From: Pseudomonadota bacterium
Lineage (GTDB): Bacteria; Pseudomonadota; Alphaproteobacteria; Micavibrionales; UBA2020
Direction: 5' to 3'
DNA length: 60,211 nucleotides
NCBI GenBank assembly: GCA_021849295.1
Contig: JAJZTA010000002.1
Span: forward strand, 115,989 to 176,199
Shown one piece after another: positions 16,535 through 26,500 of this stretch. The translations under genes were made by a program, and so were the position numbers. Position 1 is the stretch's first letter, and each line of letters starts with the position of its first letter. The notes under the pieces were generated by a model, which had not been told where the DNA came from, did not search any database, and saw only the letters and a program-made list of their open reading frames with translations.

Positions 16535-18319
16535 CTACACAACAGCCTTGCAAAAAAACTGATACATCGACCCGAACGTATCCGGATGCCTTTGTTCGAA
16601 TTCGTGCCAGCGGTCGAGGTCGAGGGCAGCTGGGTCGGCGGGGTTTTCTTTGCGGTAGAGGTCGCGCACTTCTTCGGAGATGTTGAAGCCCGTCAGTTCG
16701 AGGCCGAGGTCTTTCAAAATCTCTTTGATCTGCGGCAGGGTGAACCTGTGCTCCTGCGCGTGGAACAGGTAATCGCGCAGGCGCGACATGTGGTAGAAAT
16801 CCCCGCAGGCCGTGATGGTGGCGTAGCTTTTCGCATCGAGCAGTTTGCGGCAGTCGCGGCGGAAGCGGCGCATGCCTTCGGGGGTCGCGTCGTAGCCCTC
16901 CCGCGCGATGATCTCGCGCGCCTTGACCACGGCGGCGCGGCCGAGCTCGCTATAGAGGCCGATGCGCATCAGGCCGTCCGTTTTAAGCAGGCCTTTCAGC
17001 ACTTTCCAGCCCGCCACGGGGTCTTTCATGTGGTGCAGCACGCCGCCGCAGCTGATGAAATCGAACTTCTGCCCCTGCGCGCCAAGCTTGAGGATGTCGG
17101 CCTGACCGAAGGTGATATTGTGGATGTCGAACTCCTGCGCCTTGAGCGTCGCATAGCCGAGGCTCGTGCGGCTGAGGTCGACGGCCAGCACCTTCGCGTC
17201 GGGGATGATCGAGGCCAGCTCGAAGGCCTCGCGCCCCGTGCCGCAGCCGGCGACGAGAACGTCCGCCGCCTTTCCGGCGAAGGCGGCCTCGGGCGCGTCT
17301 TCGTTGAGGATCTCGCGCACGAAGGAGATGACCTGCGGATAGGGCGATTCCTCGTACTGCGCGCGCACGCGTAACGAAACGTCGTCGTCGATCTCCGTCA
17401 GCGCGGTCACTTCGGCGGCGGCTTTCTTCAGGCTGTCCCATGCGGCGATCTGCGTTTGCACGACGTCCTTCGCGGAAGTATGCGCGTGGAGCGTGACAAT
17501 CTCTTGCGCGTTCTTCAGCGCATGGAGCGGATAGTAGCAGGCGCACAGGGCGACAAGCGCCGCGTCGGACGCGTCGGCTTCCACCTGTCCGCGCAGCTTT
17601 TCGGCGGCGGCCTGTTCTTCTTCCGTCAGGTCGAAGATATATTCGGTGTTGAAGCAATAGAACGACAGGGCAACGGAGAGCTTGGCATGCGCCTCTGCCG
17701 AAAAGACTTTCTCCTCGCGCCCGAGATCGGCGAGCAGCGCGGCGCGCAGCGCGGTCAGAAACTCCTCGAACAGGCGGCCGTAGGCGACGATGCGGCGCAG
17801 GCCTTTCAAAAACAGCGGCGAGAGCAGCTGCGACAAATCAGCGCCGGAAGAAAAAACGCCCGCATCGAAAGAGCGTACGTCTTTTGTCTCGTTGACCTTG
17901 AAAATGGCCTTGAAGCCCGGCCTTGTCATCAGCATCGAGCCCCACAGCGACCATGCGGGCGTGCAATCCACGCGCGGATCGTCGAGACAGGAGGTCAGCG
18001 CCTCTTCAAGATTCGGGTTGAACTGCCCGAGCTGGATCTGGCTTGCCAGCGAGATGAAGGCCTGCTTGTAGCCGGGCTCCTGCGGCGCATTCTGCATGGC
18101 GAGCATGTGAAAGCCGATGGCCTGCGGCAGATCCTTCTGCCAGAACAGCGTCATCCCCATCAGCGCCAGCGTGCGGGCGTCGTTCTGGTTGATCTCCAGC
18201 GCCTCGTCGAGATATTGCGCGGCGTCGTCATATTGCCGCAATTGCACGGCTTTCAGCGCCCTGTCCTGCAGAGCCTCGATTTTGCCGGATTTTTTTGCCG
18301 AAACCTTGTTTCTTTTCAT
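16535..18319 (-). CDS. TPR-repeat protein fused to a SAM-dependent methyltransferase
   Basis: A 594-residue cytoplasmic protein. Residues about 15-115 form at least two TPR-like helical repeats (RALKAVQLRQYDDAAQYLDE is one). A long helical middle section follows. A class I methyltransferase domain starts near residue 355 with motif I LVAGCGTGREA, an acidic strand end AVDLS and the post-I FGQADIL, then GGVLHHMKDP. Such TPR-methyltransferases are common in alphaproteobacteria, but their substrate is generally not known. Start 18319 lies five bases after the yqeY stop, giving an operon. A longer in-frame extension to 18871 overlaps yqeY and is discounted. Confidence 0.75.
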   Translation of the reverse strand: MKRNKVSAKKSGKIEALQDRALKAVQLRQYDDAAQYLDEALEINQNDARTLALMGMTLFWQKDLPQAIGFHMLAMQNAPQEPGYKQAFISLASQIQLGQFNPNLEEALTSCLDDPRVDCTPAWSLWGSMLMTRPGFKAIFKVNETKDVRSFDAGVFSSGADLSQLLSPLFLKGLRRIVAYGRLFEEFLTALRAALLADLGREEKVFSAEAHAKLSVALSFYCFNTEYIFDLTEEEQAAAEKLRGQVEADASDAALVALCACYYPLHALKNAQEIVTLHAHTSAKDVVQTQIAAWDSLKKAAAEVTALTEIDDDVSLRVRAQYEESPYPQVISFVREILNEDAPEAAFAGKAADVLVAGCGTGREAFELASIIPDAKVLAVDLSRTSLGYATLKAQEFDIHNITFGQADILKLGAQGQKFDFISCGGVLHHMKDPVAGWKVLKGLLKTDGLMRIGLYSELGRAAVVKAREIIAREGYDATPEGMRRFRRDCRKLLDAKSYATITACGDFYHMSRLRDYLFHAQEHRFTLPQIKEILKDLGLELTGFNISEEVRDLYRKENPADPAALDLDRWHEFEQRHPDTFGSMYQFFCKAVV

Positions 18320-18324
18320 GCGGA

Positions 18325-18783
18325 TTACCCTGCCAGCTTTTCTTTCACGATGCCGCCGGCTTTGGAGAAGTCCATCTTTCCGGCGTATCGGGATTTGAGC
18401 GCGCCCATGACCTTGCCCATGTCCTTGATGCCCGACGCGCCCGCGGCGGCGATGGCGGCGTCGACGGCGGCCTTGATCTCGTCCTCGCCCATCTGCTTGG
18501 GCAGATAGTTTTCGATTATCTTGATTTCGGCGGCTTCCTTGTCGGCGAGGTCCTGCCGGTTGCCTTTCTTGTACATCTCGATCGACTCGTTGCGCTGCTT
18601 GATCATCGATTGCAGCATGGCCAAAATCTGCGTGTCGTCGATGCCCGCGCGGCTTTCGGCGGTGCGGGAGTCGATGTCTTTTTGCTTCATGGCGGCAATG
18701 ATCAGGCGGATGGTGCCGACGGCAGCCTCGTCCTTGGCAAGCATGGCGGTCTTGAGGTCGGCGGTGAATTTTTCTCTCAGCAT
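18325..18783 (-). CDS. yqeY: YqeY/GatB-tail domain protein
   Basis: A 152-residue all-helical protein of the YqeY family, related to the tail domain of the amidotransferase subunit GatB and thought to interact with tRNA. It begins LREKFTADLKTAMLAKD and continues with TIRLIIAAMKQKDID, IENYLPKQMGEDEI and KDMGKVMGALKSRY, all characteristic of the family. AAGGAG lies six bases before the ATG at 18783. It diverges from greA across a 141-base gap; on the - strand a TTGTAA / TATCAT pair with 16-base spacing is a plausible promoter. Confidence 0.9.
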   Translation of the reverse strand: MLREKFTADLKTAMLAKDEAAVGTIRLIIAAMKQKDIDSRTAESRAGIDDTQILAMLQSMIKQRNESIEMYKKGNRQDLADKEAAEIKIIENYLPKQMGEDEIKAAVDAAIAAAGASGIKDMGKVMGALKSRYAGKMDFSKAGGIVKEKLAG

Positions 18784-18847
18784 GGCTGTCTCCTTGATGT
18801 TTAAAAACATGATAACAGGCTGAAATATAATTACAAGCAACGGGGGC

Positions 18848-18876
18848 TTGCATCCCGCGCCCTTCCTGCATAAAAT
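18848..18876 (+). promoter_or_regulatory. Putative sigma-70 promoter of greA
   Basis: TTGCAT at 18848-18853 and TAAAAT at 18871-18876 are separated by 17 bases, leaving a leader of about 42 bases before greA. The match is read by eye. Confidence 0.45.
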
Positions 18877-18924
18877 GGGGCCTTACCCGTTAATTTTGGC
18901 ATTGGTTCTAAGGGTTATTCCAAA

Positions 18925-19401
18925 ATGACAACGAAAGTCCCCATTACCCTGGCAGGGTTCGCCCAGCTTCAGGAAGAGATAAAAAATCTCAAAACCGTAG
19001 AACGTCCGGAGATTATCCAGGCGATCGCGACGGCGCGCGAGCACGGCGATTTGAAGGAAAACGCCGAATATCACGCCGCGCGGGAACGCCAGAGCTTCAT
19101 CGAGGGCCGCATCAGCGAGCTGGAGGACAAGATCTCGCGCGTCGACGTCATCGACCCCGCCAAGATGGAGGGAGACACCGTCAAATTCGGCGCGACCGTG
19201 CAGCTGGTGGACGAAGACACCGAGACGGAGCATACCTACCAGATCGTCGGCGAATACGAGTCAAACTACGAGGAAGGCAAGCTCTCCTTCACCGCGCCGA
19301 TCGCGCGCGCGCTGATCGGCAAAGGCGTGGGCGACGCGGTCGCGGTCAAAACACCGAAGGGCGAGAAGTCCTACGAAATCCTCGACGTGATTTATAAATA
19401 A
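18925..19401 (+). CDS. greA: Transcription elongation factor GreA
   Basis: A 158-residue factor that stimulates transcript cleavage by backtracked RNA polymerase. The N-terminal coiled coil (residues ~8-75) carries the acidic tip in the [15 protein letters not shown] region, and the C-terminal FKBP-like domain starts near VDVIDPAKM and contains [13 protein letters not shown] and ALIGKGVGD. Length is exactly typical. It ends three bases before the convergent gshA stop. Confidence 0.96.
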   Translation: MTTKVPITLAGFAQLQEEIKNLKTVERPEIIQAIATAREHGDLKENAEYHAARERQSFIEGRISELEDKISRVDVIDPAKMEGDTVKFGATVQLVDEDTETEHTYQIVGEYESNYEEGKLSFTAPIARALIGKGVGDAVAVKTPKGEKSYEILDVIYK

Positions 19402-19404
19402 AAC

Positions 19405-20994
19405 TCAGCCCGTCTGTTTGAAGCGGTTCTGGCCGAAGCGGTCGGTATCGAGCCGGCTTTCCCTGTACCCGTCGGGTTCGGGCTGGTCCTGTTTGGTCTC
19501 CGGCGGCTTGAAGCGGTTTTTGTCGAACTGGCGCAGAACTTCGCTCTTTTCCGCGTCGGCTTTCGGCGCTTCGGCGGGCGCGGGCTTTTTGAGCACGGAG
19601 GGGTCGCGTGCGTAGTCCTGCTCTTCAAAAACTTTGTCGATGTCGCCCTTCCATGCGTCGTAATAACGCTCGAGCAGGCGCAGCGCCCAGTTTTTGCCGC
19701 TCTCGGCGATCTCGCGCAGCGGCGCGAGATAAACGCTCTCGTCGTTGCCCTTTTCGTCCTTGATGGCGCGGCGTTTCAGGCCGGCTTCGGACAGGGCGAG
19801 GCAGTTTTTCGCCAGCTCCTGCACCGTGGTGCCCATGAACGGCGTTTGCAGGCCGGTGCGCGGCGTCTGGCGGCGCAGGTATTCGCGGTCCTCGTCCGTC
19901 CAGTCGCGCACCATTTCGTAGGCGGCGTCGAGCGACTTTTTATCGTAGAGCAGGCCGACCCAGAACGCGGGCAGCGCCTTGATCATTTCGGCTGGGCCGT
20001 TGTCCGCGCCGCGCATTTCGAGATAGCCGCGCACGCGCACTTCCGGCCAGATGGTGTTGAGATGGTTTTCCCAGTCGGCGAGCGTGGGCTTGCGGCCTTT
20101 CAAGGCCTCCACCTTGCCGTCCATGAAGTCGGCGAAGGTCGCGCCCTTGACGTCGACGAAAACGCCGTCCCTGTATACGCCCAGCAGCGGCAGCTTCATG
20201 GCGTAGTCGACGAACTTCTCGAAACCGAAGTCCTTCTCGAACGCGACGGGCAGCATGAAGCCCTGACGCCCGCCCATATTGCCGTGCAGCACTTCGCTGC
20301 GGGTGCTCTGGTAGCCGCTCGGCTTGCCTTCGCTGAAGGGCGAATTGGCGAAAAGCGCCATCGCCACCGGCTGCAGCGACAAAGCGACGCGCAGCATCTT
20401 GACCATGTCTTCTTCCGACTCGTAACCGAGATTGACCTGCAGCGCCGACGTGCAATTCACGCCGTCCGTCGCGTGCTCGGCGTATTTTTCTTCCAGAAAC
20501 TCGCGCCACGCTGTGTAGCGCGACTTCGGCACCTCGGGCATATGGTCGCCGTTGTTGGTCGGGTGATAGCCCAGCGCCACCATGCCGATGCCGAGAGACT
20601 TCGCGACCTCGATCGCTTCGGCGATGTTGGCGTCCGTTTCCTTGGCAATCTGGTGGACGCTCTTCAGCGGCGCGCCGCTGGTTTCCATCTGCCCGCCGGG
20701 CTCCAGCGACCAGCTGACGTCGTCCTTCTTCAACTCGACCAGCGTTTCTTTTTCGTAGTTTGGAATCCAGCCGCGCTCTTTGACCATTTTTTCGAGGAAA
20801 TCGTAAAGGCCGGGCTTACCGTCCACGCCTTTGTAGGGCACAGGCGCATGTCCCGTCTGACGGTAGAACGGCGGCTTTTCATGCTCCACGCCCACCAGCT
20901 GCTCCTCCGCCGGCTTGCAGTGGTGCTTGAACCACTCGACAAGATCTTCCTTGCCCTGAATCTCTTTGTTTATGTCGTGGCTTTGCCTTGACAT
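19405..20994 (-). CDS. gshA: Glutamate-cysteine ligase, plant/alphaproteobacterial type, with C-terminal extension
   Basis: Catalyses the first step of glutathione synthesis (glutamate + cysteine + ATP). The family blocks are EHEKPPF near residue 37, SLEPGGQMETSG near 95, LGYHPTN, NCTSALQVNLG near 180, and MRGADNGP near 328. The catalytic region fits the ~455-residue plant-type enzyme. The protein is 529 residues, with a disordered, Lys/Pro/Glu-rich tail of roughly 70 residues. The tail contains three short RF repeats (FDKNRFKPP, TDRFGQ and QNRFKQ). Convergent with greA. The order gshA - rsmE - ubiA is common in alphaproteobacteria. Confidence 0.93.
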   Translation of the reverse strand: MSRQSHDINKEIQGKEDLVEWFKHHCKPAEEQLVGVEHEKPPFYRQTGHAPVPYKGVDGKPGLYDFLEKMVKERGWIPNYEKETLVELKKDDVSWSLEPGGQMETSGAPLKSVHQIAKETDANIAEAIEVAKSLGIGMVALGYHPTNNGDHMPEVPKSRYTAWREFLEEKYAEHATDGVNCTSALQVNLGYESEEDMVKMLRVALSLQPVAMALFANSPFSEGKPSGYQSTRSEVLHGNMGGRQGFMLPVAFEKDFGFEKFVDYAMKLPLLGVYRDGVFVDVKGATFADFMDGKVEALKGRKPTLADWENHLNTIWPEVRVRGYLEMRGADNGPAEMIKALPAFWVGLLYDKKSLDAAYEMVRDWTDEDREYLRRQTPRTGLQTPFMGTTVQELAKNCLALSEAGLKRRAIKDEKGNDESVYLAPLREIAESGKNWALRLLERYYDAWKGDIDKVFEEQDYARDPSVLKKPAPAEAPKADAEKSEVLRQFDKNRFKPPETKQDQPEPDGYRESRLDTDRFGQNRFKQTG

Positions 20995-21162
20995 GTCTTA
21001 CGTTCCCCTAACGCGATTTTTCTAAAAGGCTGTGGCTTCTTACGTTAAAAAAATATCAGGGTATGTAAGAAATATCGAGCAACAGCCTAAAAAACAACTA
21101 AATATTATGTTCCGGATTGCTGCACTGCGCAAGAGGCTTTACGCCTTTTTTGAAATATTTTT

Positions 21163-21891
21163 TCAAGAAAAAAGTTGCGCGACGGACAATGCGGCGATCA
21201 AAGCCGTCTCCGCGCGCAGAATCCGCGGGCCGAGCGAGGCGGTATGGATATTTTTTATTCCCATAATTAAATTGACTTCCTCCGCCGGGAAACCGCCCTC
21301 GGGGCCGATCAGGATGTCGAGCGGCTTTTTCGCCAGAGGGTGCAGCACATCGACCAGTGACGGCGCCTCCTTTCTCTCGATGCAAAAGATGATGTTTCTA
21401 TCTGAACCAACTGATTCTAAATATTTTTTCAAATCGACCAAAGGCGCAACCGTCATCACGTCGCTGCGCTCGCACTGTTCCGCCGCTTCGATGGCGATCG
21501 CCTCCAGCCGCGCCTGATTGACCTTGTGCACGACCGTATGCGCGCAAATCACAGGCACAAACTCCGCCGCGCCCAGCTCGCAAGCCTTCTCGACCATCAA
21601 ATCGAAGGCGTCCTTCTTCACCGGCGACGCGATAATGCGGATATCGGGGCTCTTTTTTTGTTCAGATATTAGATTATTTAATTTTATTATAGCATTGTTT
21701 TTATTTATTTCTACAAGCTCGGCCAGCCAGTCGCCGTCGCGTCCGTTGAACACGCGCAGATGGTCGCCTTCGGATTTTCTCATTACGTTTCTCAAGTAAT
21801 GTGCCTGACCTTCTGATAACACGCAAAGTTCTCCGTCCGCACAATGCGCGTCGGGAACAAAGAGGCGGACCAGATTTTTCGTGTCTTTCAT
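21163..21891 (-). CDS. rsmE: 16S rRNA (uracil1498-N3)-methyltransferase RsmE
   Basis: A SPOUT-class methyltransferase of 242 residues acting on U1498 of 16S rRNA. The N-terminal PUA-like part contains RLFVPD and QAHYLRNVMR; the knot region contains KACELGAAEFVPV, IGPEGGFPAEE and LGPRILRAETA, all diagnostic. Start 21891 gives the usual short N-terminus; 21924 is an alternative. Bases ~21655-21720 inside the gene are strikingly AT-rich (an Asn/Lys/Ile-rich linker) compared with the rest. It diverges from ubiA across 66 bases. Confidence 0.92.
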   Translation of the reverse strand: MKDTKNLVRLFVPDAHCADGELCVLSEGQAHYLRNVMRKSEGDHLRVFNGRDGDWLAELVEINKNNAIIKLNNLISEQKKSPDIRIIASPVKKDAFDLMVEKACELGAAEFVPVICAHTVVHKVNQARLEAIAIEAAEQCERSDVMTVAPLVDLKKYLESVGSDRNIIFCIERKEAPSLVDVLHPLAKKPLDILIGPEGGFPAEEVNLIMGIKNIHTASLGPRILRAETALIAALSVAQLFS

Positions 21892-21957
21892 GTCGGGATC
21901 ACTTACCTTGCACGTTTCTATCATAAGCCTATTATGAGGACCGGAGAAAATAAACCC

Positions 21958-22857
21958 ATGTTCTCGGACATCAACCTCTCGCGCATCGTTTTCAGAAAAA
22001 CGCCGGAAACATGGCACCCCTATATCAAGCTGACGCGCATCGACCGGCCGATCGGCATCTGGCTGCTGCTCATGCCCTGCCTGTGGAGCATCGTTCTGGC
22101 AAGCGGCGGCGTCGCCGACCTCACGCTTCATACCGTCAAGCTGCTGGCACTGTTCACCGCCGGCGCCATCCTCATGCGCACGGCAGGCTGCATCGTCAAC
22201 GACTTATGGGACATCAAACTCGACGCCGCGGTCGAACGCACCCGCACCCGCCCGCTCGCCTCGGGAGAGATCAGCGTCACGCGCGCGCTGCAGGTTCTCG
22301 CCGTGCTGCTGGGTTTAAGCTTTCTCATCCTGATCACGCTGCCCTTCGCGGCGATCCTGCTCGGGGTGCTGTCGCTCGTTCTTGTCGCGGTCTATCCCGG
22401 CATGAAGCGCGTGACATGGTGGCCGCAGCTTTTTCTCGGCCTGACCTTCAACTGGGGCGCGCTGATGGGCTGGGCCGCCGTGACGGGCAGCCTTGCGCGG
22501 CCGGCTTTGCTGCTGTATGTCTCCGGCATTTTCTGGACGCTCTGCTACGACACGATCTACGCGCATCAGGACAAGGAAGACGACGCGCTCGTCGGCATCA
22601 AATCCACAGCAAGGCTTTTCGGCAAAAACAGCAAATACTACGTGGGCGTCTTTTTCGCCCTGTCGCTTGCCTTTTTGCTGAAAGCCAAATACGCGGCCGC
22701 GCCGGACCTCCGACCGCTTCCGCTCGTCCTTCTGCCCGCGCTGCACGCCGTCTGGCAGGTCAGGGTCTGGGACATGGATGACCCGCAATCCTGCCTTAAA
22801 ATCTTCAAGGCAAATCAGGTATATGGCCTGCTTGTGCTGCTGATGCTGGCGGTCTAA
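21958..22857 (+). CDS. ubiA: 4-hydroxybenzoate polyprenyltransferase UbiA
   Basis: An inner-membrane prenyltransferase (299 residues, about eight or nine helices) that attaches the polyprenyl tail to 4-hydroxybenzoate in ubiquinone synthesis. The two Asp-rich Mg-diphosphate sites are visible: NDLWDIKLDAAVERTRTRPL near residue 80 and YAHQDKEDD near 200. LTRIDRPIGIWLLLMPC at the N-terminus is the usual family opening. ATG at 21958 has GGAG eleven bases upstream; an ATG at 21934 lacks any ribosome site. Confidence 0.95.
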   Translation: MFSDINLSRIVFRKTPETWHPYIKLTRIDRPIGIWLLLMPCLWSIVLASGGVADLTLHTVKLLALFTAGAILMRTAGCIVNDLWDIKLDAAVERTRTRPLASGEISVTRALQVLAVLLGLSFLILITLPFAAILLGVLSLVLVAVYPGMKRVTWWPQLFLGLTFNWGALMGWAAVTGSLARPALLLYVSGIFWTLCYDTIYAHQDKEDDALVGIKSTARLFGKNSKYYVGVFFALSLAFLLKAKYAAAPDLRPLPLVLLPALHAVWQVRVWDMDDPQSCLKIFKANQVYGLLVLLMLAV

Positions 22858-22900
22858 ATTCCGGTTGACGGCCATTGATATTCATAATATAAATCTTATT

Positions 22901-23500
22901 ATGCAACAAAAAGACAAAGGTCCGCGCGTCAGAAAAATTCCGCCCGGTGACACGCACGAACGTCTCGTCTGTCCGGAATGCGATTTCATTGCCTACGAGA
23001 ATCCAAAAATCGTCAACGTCGTCGTCGCGACGCACATCAACAAGAATACGGGCGAGGAAGAATTCCTGCTCTGCAAGCGCGCGATCGAGCCGGTCGGCAA
23101 ATGGACGATACCGGGCGGCTACATGGAGAACGGCGAAAGCCTGAAGAAAGGCACGCTGCGCGAAGCCTTCGAGGAAGCGACCGCCCGGCCGAAAATCGGC
23201 GAGCTTATCGCCATCTACCAGCCGCCGAGCAAGCACGAAGTCATCATGATCTTCCGCGGCACGCTGCGCAAGCGCAAGGCCGCTCCCGGCATTGAATCGC
23301 AGGCCGTCGGCTTTTTCAAATGGGACGATATTCCTTGGAAGGAGCTCGCCTTCCCCTTCGTCGAGGACGCGCTGAAGGCCTACAAAAAACACAAAGGCAA
23401 AAAAGACTTCCAGCCGGAGATCATCCTCGGCAAAAAGGCCTATGTTCCGCCCAAGCCGGAAAACGACAACTGCTGCAAGAAAAAGCCGCCGTCGCCCTGA
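22901..23500 (+). CDS. Nudix hydrolase with N-terminal half zinc-ribbon motif
   Basis: A 199-residue Nudix protein. A CPECDFIAYENPKIV segment at about residues 25-40 resembles the zinc-ribbon edge in NudC-like enzymes, but only one CxxC pair is present. The Nudix box reads GGYMENGESLKKGTLREAFE and continues EEATA, so the Gly of the final EExG is replaced by Thr. The C-terminal 40 residues are Lys/Pro-rich with a CC pair. The start ATG at 22901 lacks a clear ribosome site. Substrate unknown; the box change may not abolish activity, because the metal-binding Glu residues remain. Convergent with gdh. Confidence 0.8.
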   Translation: MQQKDKGPRVRKIPPGDTHERLVCPECDFIAYENPKIVNVVVATHINKNTGEEEFLLCKRAIEPVGKWTIPGGYMENGESLKKGTLREAFEEATARPKIGELIAIYQPPSKHEVIMIFRGTLRKRKAAPGIESQAVGFFKWDDIPWKELAFPFVEDALKAYKKHKGKKDFQPEIILGKKAYVPPKPENDNCCKKKPPSP

Positions 23501-23506
23501 CTTTTT

Positions 23507-26500
23507 CTACCCTCTAGCCGACAGCACCAGCTGGCCGATGCGCTGGCTGACCAGCGTCAGCATTTCCAGCTCGATGTCCTTCTCGTGCTTCAGGTCGGAG
23601 ACCATCTGCACGATCTTGCTGACGATGTCGTCATGGCTTTCGAACCAGGCATCGATGCGCTTCTTCTGCTGCTGCGCCGCCGTGCCGGATATTTTCTGCC
23701 GCTTGCCGCGTTCCTGCAGGATCGCCGCCGTCAGCTCCGCCTGCTGGCTGAAGAAATCGTCGGTGAGGCCGCTCACGACGCGCGACTGCCAGGTGTTTTG
23801 CGGATCGATATGCGCCGCCTGCCGCCGCAGCCAGTCGAGCCCGAGCAGCTCGCCGGTTTCAAAGTAGGCCACGGCGATAGCACGGATGTCGCACTTCGTC
23901 TTGTGGGCGATGGTGATGATGTCGTTCGCCGACGAGAGCAGGTCGAGCACCGCGATCTCCTCCGCGATGTCTTCCGGCAGGCCCTTGTTGATGAGCTGCG
24001 CCTCGGTGCGGGCAAGCCCTTCGGCGATGCCTACGGGGATGACGCGCTTGATGTCCCGCCGCAGCATTTCCACGCCCGGCTTGTAGGATTCGATGCCCTC
24101 TCTGACCTGCAAATGTCCGCCGCCGAAGCGCAGGAACCACGTGACGGCGCGCTTGACCATCTGCGCGATCTCGTGGAAGGCCGCCATCTGCGCCTGATAA
24201 GGCACCTTGCCGTCCAGCGCCTCGACCGATTTGAAGATCTCGTCCACACGGAACGATTCCATCACGATCATGAAGGCGCGGATCACTTCCTCGTCGGACG
24301 CGCCGACTTTCAGGATGCGCGACTGCACGAAGGTCGGCCCCATGCGGTTGACCAGCACGTTGACGACCTGCGTCGCGATGATGCCGCGCTTCAGCTTGTG
24401 GTTGCGGATTTCCTTGCCGTATTTGTGCAGCTCCTTGGGGAAGTAGTCGAACAGCAGGCCTTCCAGCGCCGGATCGTCGGGGATGTCCGTCTTCATCAGC
24501 TGGGTGAAGAGCGTCATCTTGGCGTAGGCGAGCAGCACGCAGAACTCGGGGCGTGTCAGTCCCTTGCCTTCGTGCGCGAGACGGTTCAGCGTTTCCTCGT
24601 CCGGCAGGCCTTCCAGCGAGCGCCTGATCAGCCCCGCCTTCTCGAGGTCGCGGATGAATTCCGCGTGCCGGCCGAGGTCTTTCTTCGCCCGGAACTGCAG
24701 CAGGCTTAAGGACTGCGTCTGCTGGTAATTGTCGCGCAACACCAGCGCCGCGACTTCCTTGGTCATCTTCTGCAGCAGTTTGTTGCGTTGTGTCAAAGTC
24801 AGCTTGCCCTTCGCCATGACGTCGGCGAGCAGGATCTTGATGTTGACCTCGTGGTCGGAGCAGTCGACGCCGCCGGAGTTGTCGATAAAGTCCGTGTTGA
24901 TGCGGCCGCCGCGGCGGGCGTATTCGATGCGCGCCAGCTGCGTCACGCCGAGGTTGGCGCCCTCGCCGATCACCTTCGCGCGCACCTCATTGGCGTTGAC
25001 GCGGATGGAATCGTTGCTCTTGTCGTCAACGTCGGCCTGGCTCTGCTTCGAGCTCTTGATATAGGTGCCGATGCCGCCGAACCAGATCAGCTCGACGTCG
25101 GCTTTCAGGATCGCCACGATCAGCTCGTCGGGCGTGACGCTGTCCGCTTCGATGCCGAAGCACTTCTTGATCTGCGGGGTCAGTTTCAGCGTCTTGGCGG
25201 AGCGCTCGTAAATCATGCCGCCCGCCGAGAGCTTCTTCTTGTCGTACATATCCCAGCCGCCGCGCGTCTTGAACAGGCGCGCGCGCTCGGCGTAGCTCTG
25301 CGCCATGTCCGGATCCGGGTCGCAGAAGATATGGACGTGGTTGAAGGCCCCGAGCAGGCGCATCTTCTTCGACAGCAGCATGCCGTTGCCGAATACGTCG
25401 CCGGCCATGTCGCCGACGCCGACCAGCGTGAAGGGCTGGGTCTGGGTGTTTTTGCCCATTTCGTGGAAATGGCGCATGACGGATTCCCACCCGCCGCGCG
25501 CGGTGATGCCGATGGCCTTGTGGTCGTAGCCCGCCGAGCCGCCGGAGGCGAAGGCGTCCGCGAGCCAGAAGCCCTTGTCCGCCGAGAGGGCGTTGGCGAT
25601 GTTGGAGAAGGTCGCCGTGCCCTTGTCCGCCGCGACGACAAGATAGGGGTCGATGTCGTCATAGCAGACGACGTCGCGCGGGCGGACGATCTTGCCGCCG
25701 ACGTTGTTGTCGGTGAGATCGAGCAGCGCACGGATGAAGATTTTATAGCATTCGATGCCTTCTTCCTGATAGGCGGCGCGACCGCCGGTCTTCGGCGGCT
25801 GCTTGACGACGAAGCCGCCCTTCGCGCCGACCGGCACGATCACGGCGTTCTTCACCATCTGCGACTTCATCAGCCCCAGAATCTCGGTGCGGAAATCGTC
25901 GTGGCGGTCCGACCAGCGGATGCCGCCGCGGGCGATCTCGCCGCCGCGCAGGTGCACGGCCTCGACGCGCGAGGAATAGACGAAAATCTCCACGTGCGGA
26001 CGCGGCAGCGGCAGGTCGGGGATATTGTGGCTGTTCAGCTTGACGGCGAGCACGGACTTCGGCGTGCCGTCGGCGTGCGTCTGGAAGTAGTTGGTGCGCA
26101 GCGTGTTCTCGATCAGCGCCTTGAAGCCGCGCAGGATGCGGTCGTGGTCGAGCTTCTGCACGTCCTGCAGCATGCCCTCGATGCGCGCGCCCGCCTTGCG
26201 GCCGCGCTTGTCCAGCGGCATCTTGAGTTTCGGGTCGTGCATCTCGAGATACATGTTGACCAGCTCGCGCGCGATTTTCGGGTACATGCCCAGCACCTGC
26301 TCGATGTAGACGACGCTGAAGGGGAACTTCTGCTGGCGCATGCACTTGTTGTAGGTGCGCAGGATGATGATTTCGCGCCACGTCAGGTTGGCGTTCAGGA
26401 CCAGCTTGTTGAGCGCGTCGTTTTCGGCGCGGCCCTTCCACACCTGCAGGAAGGTCTCCTCGAAATTGGCCTTGACCAGATCCAGCCTGATCTTTTCCAC

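Noticed and set aside
18319-18871. Long N-terminal extension of the TPR-methyltransferase frame
   Set aside because: It lies over yqeY in another frame; yqeY has family motifs and a ribosome site, while the extension is Arg/Gln-rich without them.
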